From Dubosiella muris (GTDB lineage: Bacteria; Bacillota_I; Bacilli_A; Erysipelotrichales; Erysipelotrichaceae), in NCBI RefSeq assembly GCF_004793885.1, contig NZ_SRYG01000002.1, positions 118,827 through 182,826 on the forward strand: a stretch of DNA of 64,000 nucleotides, read 5' to 3'. The notes beneath the pieces are model-generated. The model did not search any database and was not told the DNA's origin. It worked only from the letters and a program-made list of their open reading frames with translations. Position 1 is the first letter of the stretch. The number at the start of each line of letters is the position of its first letter. Below are positions 16,130 through 26,775 of the stretch, one piece after another. The translations under genes were made by a program, and so were the position numbers.

Positions 16130-16158
16130 ATACTACACGCTTTTGCCGGTGTTGTCAA
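16130..16158 (-). promoter_or_regulatory. HAD gene promoter, probably leaderless
   Basis: TTGACA (16153-16158), 17-bp spacer, TAGTAT (16130-16135) on the minus strand. Seven bases separate the -10 from the ATG at 16122. Confidence 0.75.
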
Positions 16159-16167
16159 AACCAACGC

Positions 16168-16194
16168 AAAAAAGACAGTCGTGAGACTGTCTTT
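16168..16194 (-). terminator. nifJ terminator
   Basis: Ten-base stem AAAGACAGTC/GACTGTCTTT, four-base loop, T run on the minus strand. Confidence 0.9.
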
Positions 16195-16202
16195 CAAGCG
16201 AA

Positions 16203-19200
16203 TTAAATACCTTCTTTTTCAATCGCAAGCAACCGCTCGTGACGACGTTTCGCATCGCTGATCGCTTTCGCGAACATCTGATCGGCCGCTTCTTTGCCTT
16301 TCAGTTTCACGAGTTGCGCGAAACGGTTTTCCTTCATCATGAAGGCTTCCATCTTCGAGTAGTCTGGCTCTTTCTTCGTGTCGATTGTCAAAGGTTTTTC
16401 TTTTCTTGGGTCGTAACGGTAAATGTCAACGTATCCGCATTCAACAGCTTCGCGCTGTACTTGCTGATGGTTTCCAAGTCCGCCTTTGATTCCGTGCTCA
16501 ACGCATGGTGCGTACGCGATGATCAAAGATGGTCCATCGTAGCTTTCCGCTTCCTGGAAGGCTTTCAATGTCTGCATCTTGTCTGCACCCATACATACCG
16601 ATGCCACGTATACGTGACCGTAAGTCATGGCAATCTGACCGAGATCTTTCTTGGCTGTCGTTTTACCGCCGGCCGCGAATTTCGCGATCGAGGAACGCTG
16701 GCTCGATTTCGAGGACTGTCCACCTGTGTTCGAGTATACTTCCGTATCCAGAACGAGGATGTTGACGTTGACATTGTTTGCCAATACGTGGTCTACTCCA
16801 CCGTATCCGATATCGTATGCCCAGCCGTCGCCACCGATGATCCAGTTCGATTTTGTAACCAGATCGTACTCGGCAAGCGTTTTAACATCTTCTTCAACAT
16901 CCGCTTTCGCAACGAGTTCTTTGATTTTCGGTGCGAGTTCGCGTTGTTTTTCGCGGTCGTTTCCGGCTGCCAAGTATTGTTCGAACAAGTCTTTCAGTTC
17001 AGGAGTTACCTTATCCAGGTTTTCTTCCATGATCTTGTATACTTTCGAAGCGGTGTAGTTGTTGGCCAAAGCCATACCGTAACCGAATTCGGCGTTGTCT
17101 TCAAACAGCGAGTTTGCCCATGCCGTTCCGTTTCCGTCTTTATCTTTGACAAATGGAGTCGAAGGGTTGGCGCCACAGTAGATGGACGAGCATCCTGTCG
17201 CGTTGGCAATTTGCATGTCTTTACCGAACAGCTGCGAAGCCAGACGGTAGTATGGAGTTTCACCACATCCAGGGCAAGATCCAGGAACCTCGAAGTAAGG
17301 CATCTGGAGCTGGCTTCCCTTGATCATTGTTTTCGGGAACAGATCCGATTTGTATTCTGTTTCTTTGAACAGGTAGTCTGCCAGAGGGTCGAGATACAGC
17401 TGCGAGTTGATATCCGCCATCTGAAGCGCTTTGTTTCCGCCTTTTCCAGGGCATTCGCTGACGCAAAGACCGCATCCGACACAGTTCGAAGGCGATACTT
17501 GTACACGCCAACGCAGATCCGTGTTTGGTTTTCCCATCAAAGGCAACGTAGCGAATCCTTCAAATTCTTTTGGCGCGTTCGCGATTTCTTCCGGAGTCAG
17601 AGCGAATGTACGGATCGTCGCATGAGGACATACGAACGAGCAGAATCCACACTGGATACAGTTTTCCGGAATCCATTCTGGAACGTTTGTCGCGATTTCA
17701 CGTTTTTCCTTGAACGCGATGTTGTTTTGCATCGTACCGTCAAGCACTTTGTTTTTCGTGAAGGCGCTGACCGGCATGTCGTATCCTTCAAGAGCGTTGA
17801 TTCTCGAAGCGTATTCATCCCAGTAAGGATCACCGGTTTCTTTGCGCAGGCTTCCGCTAGGCAGTTCGGCCCATGCAGGATCTACGGCAACTTCTACGAC
17901 GCCTTCTTTTCCGGCGTCAATAGCGCGGTAGTTCAATTCAACGATCGCGTCGCCTTTTTTGCCATACGATTTCTTAGCGGCCGCTTTCATCAATTCAACG
18001 GCTTTGTTGATTGGCATGATTTGCGGGTTCAAAGCGAAGAACGCCGACTGCAAAATCGTGTTCGTACGACGTCCCATGCCGATGGTTTCGGCGATAGCCG
18101 TCGCGTCGATGATGTAGAATTTCGCGTGTTTTTCTGCCAGTTCCTTCTTCAGACGGTTTGGCATGTGTTTTACAACTTCTTCCGGCGAGAATGTCGTGTT
18201 CAACAGGAACGTTCCGCCGTCTTTCAGGTTTCTTGCCAGATCGTATTTGAACATGTACGAGTCAAGCGAGCAGGAAATGAAGTCCGCGTTGTTGATGTAG
18301 TAAGTCGAGTGGATCGGGCTGTTTCCAAAACGCAAGTGGGAACGCGTTACACCACCGGCTTTTTTGGAGTCGTACGCATAGTAACCCTGCGCATACATAT
18401 CCGTGTTGTCACCAATGATTTTAATCGACGATTTGTTGGCGGATACAGTACCATCCGAGCCAAGACCCCAGAACAGACACTCTGTGGCATCGCCTTTGAT
18501 TTTGTATGATTTGTCCACTGGCAGCGAAGTCATCGTTACGTCGTCTTCGATACCGATCGTGAAGTTTTCTTTTGGTTCGTCTTTTTGCAGTTCGTCGTAA
18601 ACCGCTTTGATTTGGTTTGGCTCCGTGTCGTGGCTACCAAGACCATAACGTCCGCCGACGATGTCGATGTCTTTGCCTTTCAATGCGGCCAAAACGTCGA
18701 GATACAGCGGATCGCCCATCGCTCCGCCTTCTTTCGTACGGTCGAGAACGGCGATTTTCTTTACGGTTTCAGGAAGAACGGCTTCCAGATATTTTGTCGA
18801 GAACGGACGATACAGATGCACTTTGATCAATCCGACTTTCTCGCCTTTGCTGTTGAGGTCGTTTACGACTTCAAGCGCTGTTTCCGTAACAGAACCCATC
18901 GCAACGATCACGCGGTCTGCGTCTGGCGCACCAACGTAGTTGAACGGCTTGTAGTCGCGTCCAGTGATCTCGGAGATCTTCGCCATGTAGTCGGCTACGA
19001 CATCCGGTACGTTTTCATAGTGCTTGTTTCTTGCTTCCACGCCCTGGAAGAAGATGTCATCGTTTTCGTTTGCGCCACGCGTAACAGGGTTTGTGTGTGG
19101 CTGCATTGCGTTTTTGCGGAATGCGTCCAGCGCTTCCCAATCAATGAGTTCCTTGTATTTGTCTGTGTCGAACACTTCGATTTTATCCACTTCGTGCGAA

Positions 19201-19727
19201 GTACGGAATCCATCAAAGAAATGAACAAATGGAACATGACATTTGATCGCCGTCAAATGAGCGACACCGGCCAGATCCATAACTTCCTGAACCGAGTGGC
19301 TCGAAAGCATTGGAACACCAGTCTGGCGGATCGCGTAAACGTCTTCATGATCGCCGAAGATGTTCAAAGAACGGCTTGCCAGTGAACGGGCCGCAACGTG
19401 CAGAACGACCGGAAGGTTTTCTCCGACCCATTTATAAATGTTCGGGATCATCAACAACAAACCTTGGGATGCCGTGAATGTCGTTGGCAATACACCCGCC
19501 TGAGCGGCACCATGAACCGCTCCGGAAGCTCCGGCTTCCGATTGTAATTCGGCAATTTTTACAACTTCGTCAAAAGCGTTTTTTCTACCTTGACTTGCCC
19601 AGACATCCATTACTTCGGCCATTGGCGAAGATGGGGTGATTGGGTAAATACAGCTCATTTCAGTAAGAGCATAGGCATTATGGGCGGCAGCAGTGTTACC
19701 ATCCATAGATTGAAACTGTTTTGCCAT
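16203..19727 (-). CDS. nifJ: Pyruvate:ferredoxin (flavodoxin) oxidoreductase
   Basis: 1174 residues, the usual single-chain length. It oxidatively decarboxylates pyruvate to acetyl-CoA and CO2 with reduction of ferredoxin, the main anaerobic route from glycolysis to acetyl-CoA. Order: N-terminal pyrimidine-binding domain with YPITPSSPMAE; a gamma-like domain; a two-cluster ferredoxin domain (about 685-790) with CIQCGFCSFVCPH and CVGCGLCVSECPG; and the thiamine diphosphate domain with CPGCGETPYYRLA, GGDGWAYDIGYGG and EVYSNTGGQSSKS. The ATG at 19727 follows GGAGG; upstream codons lack the family sequence. Codon use and base composition look plainer than its neighbours, as expected for a highly expressed gene. 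Monocistronic. Confidence 0.97.
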   Translation of the reverse strand: MAKQFQSMDGNTAAAHNAYALTEMSCIYPITPSSPMAEVMDVWASQGRKNAFDEVVKIAELQSEAGASGAVHGAAQAGVLPTTFTASQGLLLMIPNIYKWVGENLPVVLHVAARSLASRSLNIFGDHEDVYAIRQTGVPMLSSHSVQEVMDLAGVAHLTAIKCHVPFVHFFDGFRTSHEVDKIEVFDTDKYKELIDWEALDAFRKNAMQPHTNPVTRGANENDDIFFQGVEARNKHYENVPDVVADYMAKISEITGRDYKPFNYVGAPDADRVIVAMGSVTETALEVVNDLNSKGEKVGLIKVHLYRPFSTKYLEAVLPETVKKIAVLDRTKEGGAMGDPLYLDVLAALKGKDIDIVGGRYGLGSHDTEPNQIKAVYDELQKDEPKENFTIGIEDDVTMTSLPVDKSYKIKGDATECLFWGLGSDGTVSANKSSIKIIGDNTDMYAQGYYAYDSKKAGGVTRSHLRFGNSPIHSTYYINNADFISCSLDSYMFKYDLARNLKDGGTFLLNTTFSPEEVVKHMPNRLKKELAEKHAKFYIIDATAIAETIGMGRRTNTILQSAFFALNPQIMPINKAVELMKAAAKKSYGKKGDAIVELNYRAIDAGKEGVVEVAVDPAWAELPSGSLRKETGDPYWDEYASRINALEGYDMPVSAFTKNKVLDGTMQNNIAFKEKREIATNVPEWIPENCIQCGFCSFVCPHATIRTFALTPEEIANAPKEFEGFATLPLMGKPNTDLRWRVQVSPSNCVGCGLCVSECPGKGGNKALQMADINSQLYLDPLADYLFKETEYKSDLFPKTMIKGSQLQMPYFEVPGSCPGCGETPYYRLASQLFGKDMQIANATGCSSIYCGANPSTPFVKDKDGNGTAWANSLFEDNAEFGYGMALANNYTASKVYKIMEENLDKVTPELKDLFEQYLAAGNDREKQRELAPKIKELVAKADVEEDVKTLAEYDLVTKSNWIIGGDGWAYDIGYGGVDHVLANNVNVNILVLDTEVYSNTGGQSSKSSQRSSIAKFAAGGKTTAKKDLGQIAMTYGHVYVASVCMGADKMQTLKAFQEAESYDGPSLIIAYAPCVEHGIKGGLGNHQQVQREAVECGYVDIYRYDPRKEKPLTIDTKKEPDYSKMEAFMMKENRFAQLVKLKGKEAADQMFAKAISDAKRRHERLLAIEKEGI

Positions 19728-19776
19728 TAAAGTATTTCCTCCTTCGTTATGTAAATACACAATACATAGCAGTATC

Positions 19777-19805
19777 ATTATAATTCTTTTTATCTCGTTT
19801 TGAAA
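19777..19805 (-). promoter_or_regulatory. Possible nifJ promoter
   Basis: TTTCAA, 17-bp spacer, TATAAT on the minus strand; the -35 match is weak. Confidence 0.45.
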
Positions 19806-19942
19806 GCGATTTTTTTAAGAAAACCCGGGAGTTTTCAACCCAAAAACAGTGAAAGCGGCCAAAGATTTCATTTCCCTGTCCTTTTCCGTCCCATCGCCTG
19901 CTTTTTTCGTGGTCTTTCTTCCCCGTTGTCCCATATCGCAAT

Positions 19943-19972
19943 AAAAACCGCGGCTTATCTATTCCGCGGTTT
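19943..19972 (-). terminator. Terminator whose loop holds the trmK stop codon
   Basis: AAACCGCGG/CCGCGGTTT (19945-19953 with 19964-19972), T run on the minus strand. The trmK stop codon (19955-19957) is inside the ten-base loop. The rest of the gap to nifJ (to 19776) shows nothing else I can identify. Confidence 0.85.
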
Positions 19973-20608
19973 CATTCGTTTTTCCAGCGCCACAAGACGC
20001 TTTCTTCCTTCTTCAAACGCGTCCGCCGGCACTCTTTGTTCCAGCATCCGCCATTTTTTTTGTTCGGCCACCAAATACGCCCCGTACGTCGCGTCCTCCA
20101 CGACGTGATACCCGTAATAATCGGATGCCTCGTCGCCTGGCTCGTTTCCTTTTCTCACGTACAAAATCGGATAAAAGTGGTTTCCCTCCTGCACGAAACG
20201 CTCTTTTTCGATGCGCCATCCCGCCTTTCGCAAATACGAACGCAACAAATGCACGTCCTTATGCGGGGATAGGATCATCGAATCCAGCCGCATGGCGCGC
20301 GCTTTCGAACGCTCCAAAATGTGTTCGATCAGCTGGCCTCCCATTCCCGCGATCACGATTTGATCTACGTCGCCAGGCAGCCCCTCGATTCCGTCCATCA
20401 ACAAGCATGGGATATCGGCTTCCTCCTGCTTGAAAAGCGCGCGGGCGCGTTCGAGCGGCTTACTCGCCACATCGCAAGCGTACGCTTTGATTCCTTTGTC
20501 CTGGACGCACCATAGCGGGATATAGCCATGATCGCAGCCGATATCCGCCACCACGTTTCCATCGACCCAGGCGTAAATCGCGTCAAGCCGAAGCGAGCGC
20601 CGAATCAT
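19955..20608 (-). CDS. trmK: tRNA (adenine(22)-N(1))-methyltransferase TrmK
   Basis: 217 residues. The Rossmann S-adenosylmethionine-binding motif [15 protein letters not shown] (about 19-33), the [14 protein letters not shown] segment and the catalytic-loop region [13 protein letters not shown] are characteristic of TrmK (YqfN), which makes m1A22 in tRNA. A C-terminal helical segment (about 155-215) completes the family architecture. The start overlaps the rpoD stop by four bases, the same rpoD-trmK linkage seen in Bacillus. Last gene of its operon. Confidence 0.92.
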   Translation of the reverse strand: MIRRSLRLDAIYAWVDGNVVADIGCDHGYIPLWCVQDKGIKAYACDVASKPLERARALFKQEEADIPCLLMDGIEGLPGDVDQIVIAGMGGQLIEHILERSKARAMRLDSMILSPHKDVHLLRSYLRKAGWRIEKERFVQEGNHFYPILYVRKGNEPGDEASDYYGYHVVEDATYGAYLVAEQKKWRMLEQRVPADAFEEGRKRLVALEKRMKPRNR

Positions 20609-21846
20609 GACTTCACAAAGTCTTTCAATCGTTTCGAGCGGTTCGGATGTTTCAGCTTCCGAAGCGCCTTGGCCTCGATTTGACGAATCCGCTCCCGCGT
20701 CACGTTGAATTCCTTGCCGACTTCCTCCAGCGTCCGGGTCCGGCCATCAAGCAGTCCGAAACGTAAACGAAGCACTTTCTCTTCCCGTTCCGTCAAGCCT
20801 TGAAGCACCGCGTTGATCTCGTCTTTGAGCAGCTGGTTGTTCGTGTAGTCGTCTGGCGAAAGCGTGTCTTTGTCTTCGATAAAGTCGCCCAGATGCGAAT
20901 CGTCTTCTTCACCGATTGGCGTTTCCAGCGAAACCGGATCCAGGGCGATTTTCTGGATCTCGCGCACTTTTTCGGCGCTGATGCCTTCCATCTTTTCGGC
21001 GATCTCTTCCGGAAGCGGATCCCGGCCCAGATCCTGCACGAGCTGACGCTGGATCCGGGTCAGCTTGTTGATTGTTTCCACCATGTGGACCGGAATTCGA
21101 ATCGTTCGAGCCTGGTCGGCGATTGCCCGGGTAATCGACTGGCGGATCCACCACGTCGCGTAAGTGGAAAATTTAAAGCCTTTCGTATAGTCGAATTTTT
21201 CAACCGCCTTGATCAAACCGCAGTTTCCTTCCTGGATCAAATCCAAAAAAAGCATTCCGCGGCCGACGTATTTTTTCGCGATTGAAACAACCAGACGAAG
21301 GTTCGAGGAAATCAAAAGCTGCTTGGCCTGCTCGCCATCGTCGATCTTCCGGTCGAGCGCCTTCTTTTCCGCTTCGTCCAAATTTGGATCGGAACCCAGT
21401 TTTTCTTTGGCTTCCGCCCCGTCCTGGATGCGCTTGGCAATGATTGGCTCCTCTTTGGGATCGAGCAAAGGAATTTGTCCGATTTCCTTTAAGTACATTT
21501 TGACCGGGTCGTTGATCTTGGCGTGGGACGCGTTGGCGAACGACTGCTCCAACTGCGAAATCGAATCGTCGATTGAGTTTTCGTCGTCGTCCATGTCGTC
21601 CGAGAGATCGTCTTCCCCTTCCAGTTCGTAATCGTCGCTGTCGACGACGAAGGTGATGTTGTTTTCTTCACACCAGTTAAACAATTCATCCGTCGTCTCG
21701 TCATCCAAATTCAAATGCGAGATCGAATCCATGAACTCGTTTTGCGTGATGTCGATGTTGCTGTCGCGGACAGCCTCCAGATACACTTTCGCGTCGTCAA
21801 GCGAGGCGAATTTCTTTTTCGTTAATTTTTTTTCCAGTGCCGGCAT
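20605..21846 (-). CDS. rpoD: RNA polymerase primary sigma factor (sigma-A)
   Basis: 413 residues. An acidic region 1.1-like N-terminus (about 1-110, with a run of Asp/Glu near 85-95) is followed by region 1.2 ([11 protein letters not shown]), region 2 ([49 protein letters not shown]), region 3 and region 4 ([31 protein letters not shown]). It directs core RNA polymerase to the TTGACA/TATAAT-like promoters seen throughout this window. The ATG at 21846 lies four bases after dnaG. Confidence 0.98.
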   Translation of the reverse strand: MPALEKKLTKKKFASLDDAKVYLEAVRDSNIDITQNEFMDSISHLNLDDETTDELFNWCEENNITFVVDSDDYELEGEDDLSDDMDDDENSIDDSISQLEQSFANASHAKINDPVKMYLKEIGQIPLLDPKEEPIIAKRIQDGAEAKEKLGSDPNLDEAEKKALDRKIDDGEQAKQLLISSNLRLVVSIAKKYVGRGMLFLDLIQEGNCGLIKAVEKFDYTKGFKFSTYATWWIRQSITRAIADQARTIRIPVHMVETINKLTRIQRQLVQDLGRDPLPEEIAEKMEGISAEKVREIQKIALDPVSLETPIGEEDDSHLGDFIEDKDTLSPDDYTNNQLLKDEINAVLQGLTEREEKVLRLRFGLLDGRTRTLEEVGKEFNVTRERIRQIEAKALRKLKHPNRSKRLKDFVKS

Positions 21847-21850
21847 TGGA

Positions 21851-23599
21851 TCAACCTTCCTTTCGATTTCTGATTTTATTGCGTTGTTCGATCAGCACCG
21901 CCTTTGTTTTCGCGAGGGTGGCTTTTTGAATCGGATCGTGAAGAACCTGGATTTGTCCGTTGATCTTCTCGATCTGCTCGTTGATCGTACATTCCTTGAT
22001 TTTCCATAAACTGTCTTCAAACACCTCGTCGCTTAGCTCCTCGCGCTCGTACGCGATCAAAGAGGCAAGCAAGTCGCGCACCTCTTCCTCTTCGATGGAA
22101 GCGAAAAGCTGGTCCGCGTCGATTTCGTCATGAAGCCGATAAAGATCGTAAATATAAAGAGACAACCGTCGATACAAATCGTCTTTGAAAAAGCCGATTT
22201 CCTCCTTGAAGCGTAGCGAGTGCCGTTTGGAAGCCAAAATGGAATTTAAAATGAAAAATTCCGCCTTTTTCCGTCCGCTTTGCGGCGCTGGAATGTACGT
22301 CGGGCCTTTTGGGCGCGGCGTGGCTTTCGCCACGGTCTGCGGTTTTTGAGCGCTCGAGGAAAAATCGAAGCCCGTCATCTCTTTGAGACGGTTCCAGTAC
22401 GCCGCCTGTTCAAACGGCAGTCCTCCGTTTTCGATGGCGCGGTTCATTTCCTGCGCGAACGCCTTCTTGTCTTCGTAATTGTCCAAATTGTATTGATCCG
22501 GCAAATATTGAAACAAAAATTCGACAAACGAAATCGTGTGGTCGGCAATTTGTTTCACTTCGTCGGCGCCATAGGCGCAATACACCTCGTCCGGATCTTT
22601 GGCGTGCGCGTCGCTTACGATTGAAAACGGAATGCCCGCTTTCGATGCCGCCTGTCCAAAATGATACGCCGCTTTGCGTCCCGCCTTGTCGTTGTCGTAC
22701 CAGACGTGAACCGGCACTTTGAGCAAGCCAATCAGCCGCAGCTGCTCGTCGGTCAGCGCGGTCCCCAGACAGGCGATACCTTCATGCAGTCCCGCCTTTT
22801 CCAAACCGAGAACATCCATCGCCCCTTCGCACAAAATCAGGCGTCCCGCTTTGCGGGCGTGCTCTTTGGCGCGGTGATAGTTGAAAATCAGCCGTCCCTT
22901 CTCGTAAAGCGGCGTCGAAGACGTGTTGATATACTTGGGCACAAAGTCGTTGTCCCCAAGCCGGCGGGCCGTATACCCGACCGGAAGCCCTTTTGAGTCA
23001 TGAATCGGAATCATGATCCGGTCGAAGAACACCGCCCGTCCCTCGTTGAGCACCCCGGCGTCCCGCATCCGTTCCTCGCCAAAATGCTTGGCTTTTAAAA
23101 AGTATTCCGACTTCTTTCCTTCCGGGGCGTATCCGATTTGAAAGCGTCGAATCGTTTCCTCGTCGAATTGACGGGCGTGCAGCGCGGCCAGCGCCGCCTT
23201 GCCATCCTCGCTAAACAATTCGTACTCCAAATAATCTGAATATTCCCGCAGAACTTTTCGCTCCTGCTCAAACGGATCCTTTTTTTCCTTGATTTGGATT
23301 GAATCGAGCGCCAGCGGATAGTTGATCCACTGCGCCACTTTGTATACGGCTTCCGGAAACGTGATTTTTTCGTATTTTTGCACGAACGAGAACACGTTGC
23401 CTCCCGCTCCGCACACAAAGCATTTGAAAATTTGTTTTTCCTCGGAAATGGACATGGACGGATCGTGGTCGTCATGAAACGGGCATTGCGCCTGATAGTT
23501 TTTTCCTTTTTTTTCTACCGAGATATATTTCGAGATGATATCGACGATATCCGCCTGCGCGCGAATCGCCTTCATATCCTCCTCTTTGATCCAGGCCAA
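21851..23599 (-). CDS. dnaG: DNA primase
   Basis: 582 residues. The N-terminal zinc-ribbon (about 38-66: CPFHDD, then CFVCGAGG) is followed by the catalytic domain with the TOPRIM motif [15 protein letters not shown] and the acidic DNDKAG metal site. A C-terminal DnaB-interacting region (about 440-582) ends in a run of charged helices. It makes RNA primers at the replication fork. It lies between glyS and rpoD, the classic macromolecular-synthesis order. Confidence 0.97.
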   Translation of the reverse strand: MAWIKEEDMKAIRAQADIVDIISKYISVEKKGKNYQAQCPFHDDHDPSMSISEEKQIFKCFVCGAGGNVFSFVQKYEKITFPEAVYKVAQWINYPLALDSIQIKEKKDPFEQERKVLREYSDYLEYELFSEDGKAALAALHARQFDEETIRRFQIGYAPEGKKSEYFLKAKHFGEERMRDAGVLNEGRAVFFDRIMIPIHDSKGLPVGYTARRLGDNDFVPKYINTSSTPLYEKGRLIFNYHRAKEHARKAGRLILCEGAMDVLGLEKAGLHEGIACLGTALTDEQLRLIGLLKVPVHVWYDNDKAGRKAAYHFGQAASKAGIPFSIVSDAHAKDPDEVYCAYGADEVKQIADHTISFVEFLFQYLPDQYNLDNYEDKKAFAQEMNRAIENGGLPFEQAAYWNRLKEMTGFDFSSSAQKPQTVAKATPRPKGPTYIPAPQSGRKKAEFFILNSILASKRHSLRFKEEIGFFKDDLYRRLSLYIYDLYRLHDEIDADQLFASIEEEEVRDLLASLIAYEREELSDEVFEDSLWKIKECTINEQIEKINGQIQVLHDPIQKATLAKTKAVLIEQRNKIRNRKEG

Positions 23600-23608
23600 G
23601 TCCCGCCT

Positions 23609-24991
23609 CTAAAACTGCGTCCGAACGCGCAGATATTCGCAAAGATCCTGAATGGCGACGCGTTCCTGCTCCATCGTGTCGCGATCACGCACCGTCACAC
23701 AGCCATCGTTGGCGGTGTCAAAGTCAACCGTCACGCAATATGGCGTGCCGATGCTGTCCTGACGACGATACCGCTTTCCAATGCTTTGGGCGTCGTCGAA
23801 TGTCGTCGAAAAGTTTTTCGCCAGAAGAGCGAACACATCCATCGCCTCCTCGCTTAGCTTTTTCGAAAGCGGCAGGACGGCAGCCTTGTACGGCGCCAGA
23901 TTCGGATGGAGCTTCAACACGAGGCGCGTGTCGTTTTCACCAACTTTTTCTTCGGTATACGCCTCGCACATCACAGCCAACAGCAAACGCTCCACGCCCA
24001 CGCTTGGCTCGATCACATACGGGATGTATTTTTCATTCGTCTCCTGATCGAAATACTCCAGAGACTGCTTACTCGTGTCCTGATGCGCCTTCAAATCGAA
24101 ATCGGTTCGATCTGCGATTCCCCACAGTTCCCCCCAGCCGATTGGATGGGCAAAATTGTACTCGATATCGCTTGTGCCGTTGGAGTAATGGGCGAGTTCC
24201 TCTTGCTCGTGGGCGCGCAGCCGGATATTTTCCTCTTTTAAGCCAAGGTCTTTCAAAAAGCCAACGCACGCGTTGCAGTAATATTCAAACCACTCCAGAT
24301 CGGTTCCCGGTTTGCAGAAAAACTCAAGTTCCATCTGCTCGAACTCGCGGGTCCGGAAAATAAAGTTTCCCGGCGTGATCTCGTTGCGGAAGCTCTTTCC
24401 AATCTGGCCGACGCCAAACGGCAGTTTTTTGCGCATCGTCCGCTGCACGTTTTTAAAGTTCACAAAAATTCCCTGCGCGGTTTCCGGGCGCAAGTAAATC
24501 GTGCTTTTCGCGTCTTCAAGCACACCCTGGAACGTCTTGAACATCAAATTGAACTGACGGATCGAAGTAAAATCATGCGCGCCGCATTTCGGGCAAGCGA
24601 TACCCCGCTCCCGAATGAACGTTTCCATTTCCTCGTTGCTCATGCCCGCCGGATTGACTTCCCCATTTGTTGTTTCCTCGATCAGCTGGTCCGCGCGGAA
24701 TCTCGACTTGCACGCCTTGCAGTCCATCAGCGGATCCGAAAAGCCGCCAACATGTCCGCTGGCCACCCACACGTTGGGGTTCATCAAGATCGCGCTCTGG
24801 ATCCCGACGTTGTGGACGCTTTCCTGAATAAATCGTTTCCACCACGCGTTTTTGATATTATTTTTTAATTCAACGCCTAAAGGGCCAAAATCCCACGTAT
24901 TGGCCAAGCCTCCGTAGATTTCGGATCCCTGATAGACGAATCCGGAATTTTTCATATGGGCTACTACATCATTGAATGTTTTCTCGTTCAC
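23609..24991 (-). CDS. glyS: Glycyl-tRNA synthetase, single-chain type
   Basis: 460 residues. It is the alpha2-type glycyl-tRNA synthetase found in Gram-positives such as staphylococci, Mollicutes and Erysipelotrichia, not the two-gene GlyQ/GlyS type of Bacillus and E. coli. Motif 1 is the [13 protein letters not shown] region; motif 2 [21 protein letters not shown]; motif 3 [11 protein letters not shown]; the anticodon-binding domain starts near 360. Zinc-ligand pairs CKAC and CPKC are seen in the insertion. The start is GTG at 24991 with GGAG six bases upstream. Confidence 0.95.
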   Translation of the reverse strand: MNEKTFNDVVAHMKNSGFVYQGSEIYGGLANTWDFGPLGVELKNNIKNAWWKRFIQESVHNVGIQSAILMNPNVWVASGHVGGFSDPLMDCKACKSRFRADQLIEETTNGEVNPAGMSNEEMETFIRERGIACPKCGAHDFTSIRQFNLMFKTFQGVLEDAKSTIYLRPETAQGIFVNFKNVQRTMRKKLPFGVGQIGKSFRNEITPGNFIFRTREFEQMELEFFCKPGTDLEWFEYYCNACVGFLKDLGLKEENIRLRAHEQEELAHYSNGTSDIEYNFAHPIGWGELWGIADRTDFDLKAHQDTSKQSLEYFDQETNEKYIPYVIEPSVGVERLLLAVMCEAYTEEKVGENDTRLVLKLHPNLAPYKAAVLPLSKKLSEEAMDVFALLAKNFSTTFDDAQSIGKRYRRQDSIGTPYCVTVDFDTANDGCVTVRDRDTMEQERVAIQDLCEYLRVRTQF

Positions 24992-25047
24992 TGTATTCTC
25001 CTCTTTCCATCTTCACACCATTCCTTGTCATAAGGATAGACTGTTTC

Positions 25048-25056
25048 ATTATAGCA
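25048..25056 (-). promoter_or_regulatory. Extended -10 promoter for the glyS-dnaG-rpoD-trmK operon
   Basis: TGCTATAAT on the minus strand, with a leader of about 50 bases before glyS. No T-box sequence is present in this leader. Confidence 0.6.
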
Positions 25057-25092
25057 CGTTTCCTTACTCAATGCCACAACCGAGCCAACGCG

Positions 25093-25115
25093 AAAAACAG
25101 GTTCCAAAGAACCTG
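25093..25115 (-). terminator. recO terminator
   Basis: CAGGTTC/GAACCTG stem with a CAAA loop (plus-strand reading); T5 follows on the minus strand. Confidence 0.8.
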
Positions 25116-25129
25116 CCCTTCTTCTTTTC

Positions 25130-25864
25130 TTATTTCGCCTCCAGCGTGCGAATGGAAGCCAAAAACCGGACGCTCGCCAGCTCCGTGTGCGAAAACAGCT
25201 CGAACCATTTCGCCAAAAACAAAAAATCGTCCAAGTCGTACCGCGCGCTTTGCGCAAACGGCTCCACCAGCGTTTCCTTCACAATAAACAAGGCGCGGAT
25301 TTTTTCCAGTTCGGTTTTTTTCCACTTTGGATAGCGCCCCTGGTTGCAGCGCACGCATAAGAACCCGCCATCCGGCTTGGAGAGCGTCTCAATCTGCCGT
25401 TTCGAACCGCACCCTACGCACGCATCGACATGAGGCGCGATGCCTTCGTTTTTCAAGATTTGCGCCATCAAAAGACAAGCGTACGTCAGCGCGGACGACT
25501 CTTTTCGATTGTACGCCTGCCACACTTCTTTTAATAAAGAGGAGTACATCGGTACGATCGCGACCCGAAACAGGCAGTCCCGCAAAACAAAGCAGACGCT
25601 TTGGGCGACCAAATCGTCCTGGATCGTATGATAATACGCCAAAACGCTTCCTTTGATCAAAAAATCCATCGTGGACATTTTGCGATCCGCCACGATGAGC
25701 GAGACTTCCGAAAACGGATTGCACAGCCGCCGGTTTTTCGAAGCCGGGTTTTGAATGCCCCGGGCATACACACTCTGGATGCTTTCCGGTGTCAACACAA
25801 AGACGATGCCGTCTTTGTCCTTGTAGTCCTGCAGCGCGACAACAAGACCCGCCACATCGCTCAT
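25130..25864 (-). CDS. recO: DNA repair protein RecO
   Basis: 244 residues. N-terminal OB-fold (about 1-80), then a helical domain with a four-cysteine zinc site: CVGCGSK near 150 and FLCVRCNQG near 170. RecO loads RecA on SSB-coated single strands with RecR. The start overlaps the era stop by four bases (25861-25864), keeping the era-recO coupling found in many Firmicutes. Somewhat divergent at the N-terminus, where the usual VL.....GE.D motif is weak. Confidence 0.88.
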   Translation of the reverse strand: MSDVAGLVVALQDYKDKDGIVFVLTPESIQSVYARGIQNPASKNRRLCNPFSEVSLIVADRKMSTMDFLIKGSVLAYYHTIQDDLVAQSVCFVLRDCLFRVAIVPMYSSLLKEVWQAYNRKESSALTYACLLMAQILKNEGIAPHVDACVGCGSKRQIETLSKPDGGFLCVRCNQGRYPKWKKTELEKIRALFIVKETLVEPFAQSARYDLDDFLFLAKWFELFSHTELASVRFLASIRTLEAK

Positions 25865-26766
25865 CGGGTGCCTTCGTTGAGCTCGTCCAATCCGAATTCA
25901 CGGATTTTTTGCTCTTTGTTGCGCCAGTTTTTTTCCACGCGCACATACAACTCCAAGTCGATACGCATGCCAAGCATTTTGGAAAGCTCACGCTGCGACG
26001 CGATTCGGATCTCCTTGATCATCGAGCCTTGCTTGCCAATCAAAATGCCTTTTTGCGAGTCCCGGTCCACAATGACGAGCGCGTTGATAAACGCCTTCCC
26101 GTCCCGAATCTCCTTTTTTTCAAGCACGACAGCGATGCTGTGGGGAATTTCCTCCTCGGTTTTGTTGAGGATCTTTTCGCGAATGACTTCGCAAATCCGG
26201 AAATTTTCATCGTGGTCGGTTTTCATTTCGTCCGGATACATCGCCGGGCCGTCCGGCAAATAGTTTTTGATCGTGGCCAGCACTTCATCCAGATTTTCCT
26301 GGTCTTTGGCGCTTAAAGGAATGATTTCGTCAAAATCGTATTTTTGCTGCCACGCCATCAAAGCCTGGATCATTTTTTCTTTTGAGAACCGGTCGATTTT
26401 GTTCACCAAAAGCAAGACCGGTTTACGCAACGACTTGATGCGGTTCAAAATGAACTCGTCGCCCGGACCAAACCGCTGGGTGATGTCCACGATCCACGCG
26501 ATCACATCGCAGTCCTCCATCGCAGTATAGGCGTTTTTATTCAGCACGCGGCCAAGCTGCTGCTGCGGCTTGTGGATGCCTGGCGTGTCGACAAACACGT
26601 ACTGGACGTCGTCTTTCGTCAAAATTCCGGCGATGTTGTTGCGCGTCGTGTTCGGCGTGTCGGTCATGATCGCGATTTTTTCTTTCATTAAAGCGTTTAA
26701 CAGCGTGCTCTTGCCGGCGTTGGGACGACCGACGATCGCGATAAACCCTGATTTATAATTTTCCAT
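25861..26766 (-). CDS. era: GTPase Era
   Basis: 301 residues, the standard Era length. GTPase motifs: G1 GRPNAGKST near residue 13, G3 VDTPGIHKPQ, G4 NKID and G5 SAK. The C-terminal KH domain (about 200-290) contains the RNA-binding GKQGSMIKEI. It binds 16S rRNA and helps assemble the 30S subunit. It lies in ybeY-dgkA-era-recO order, linking rRNA maturation (YbeY, Era) with repair. Confidence 0.97.
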   Translation of the reverse strand: MENYKSGFIAIVGRPNAGKSTLLNALMKEKIAIMTDTPNTTRNNIAGILTKDDVQYVFVDTPGIHKPQQQLGRVLNKNAYTAMEDCDVIAWIVDITQRFGPGDEFILNRIKSLRKPVLLLVNKIDRFSKEKMIQALMAWQQKYDFDEIIPLSAKDQENLDEVLATIKNYLPDGPAMYPDEMKTDHDENFRICEVIREKILNKTEEEIPHSIAVVLEKKEIRDGKAFINALVIVDRDSQKGILIGKQGSMIKEIRIASQRELSKMLGMRIDLELYVRVEKNWRNKEQKIREFGLDELNEGTR

Positions 26767-26775
26767 AGTAATACC

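Noticed and set aside
16239-18509. 756-codon open frame on the plus strand
   Set aside because: Antisense shadow of nifJ; Phe/Arg/Val-rich composition and no domain. The codon bias of nifJ removes stops on the opposite strand.
19779-19942. Possible small gene or RNA between nifJ and trmK
   Set aside because: No frame with a ribosome site and no stable structure apart from the trmK terminator.
24992-25129. T-box for glyS
   Set aside because: No AGGGTGGNACCGCG-like core or specifier structure was found in the leader.
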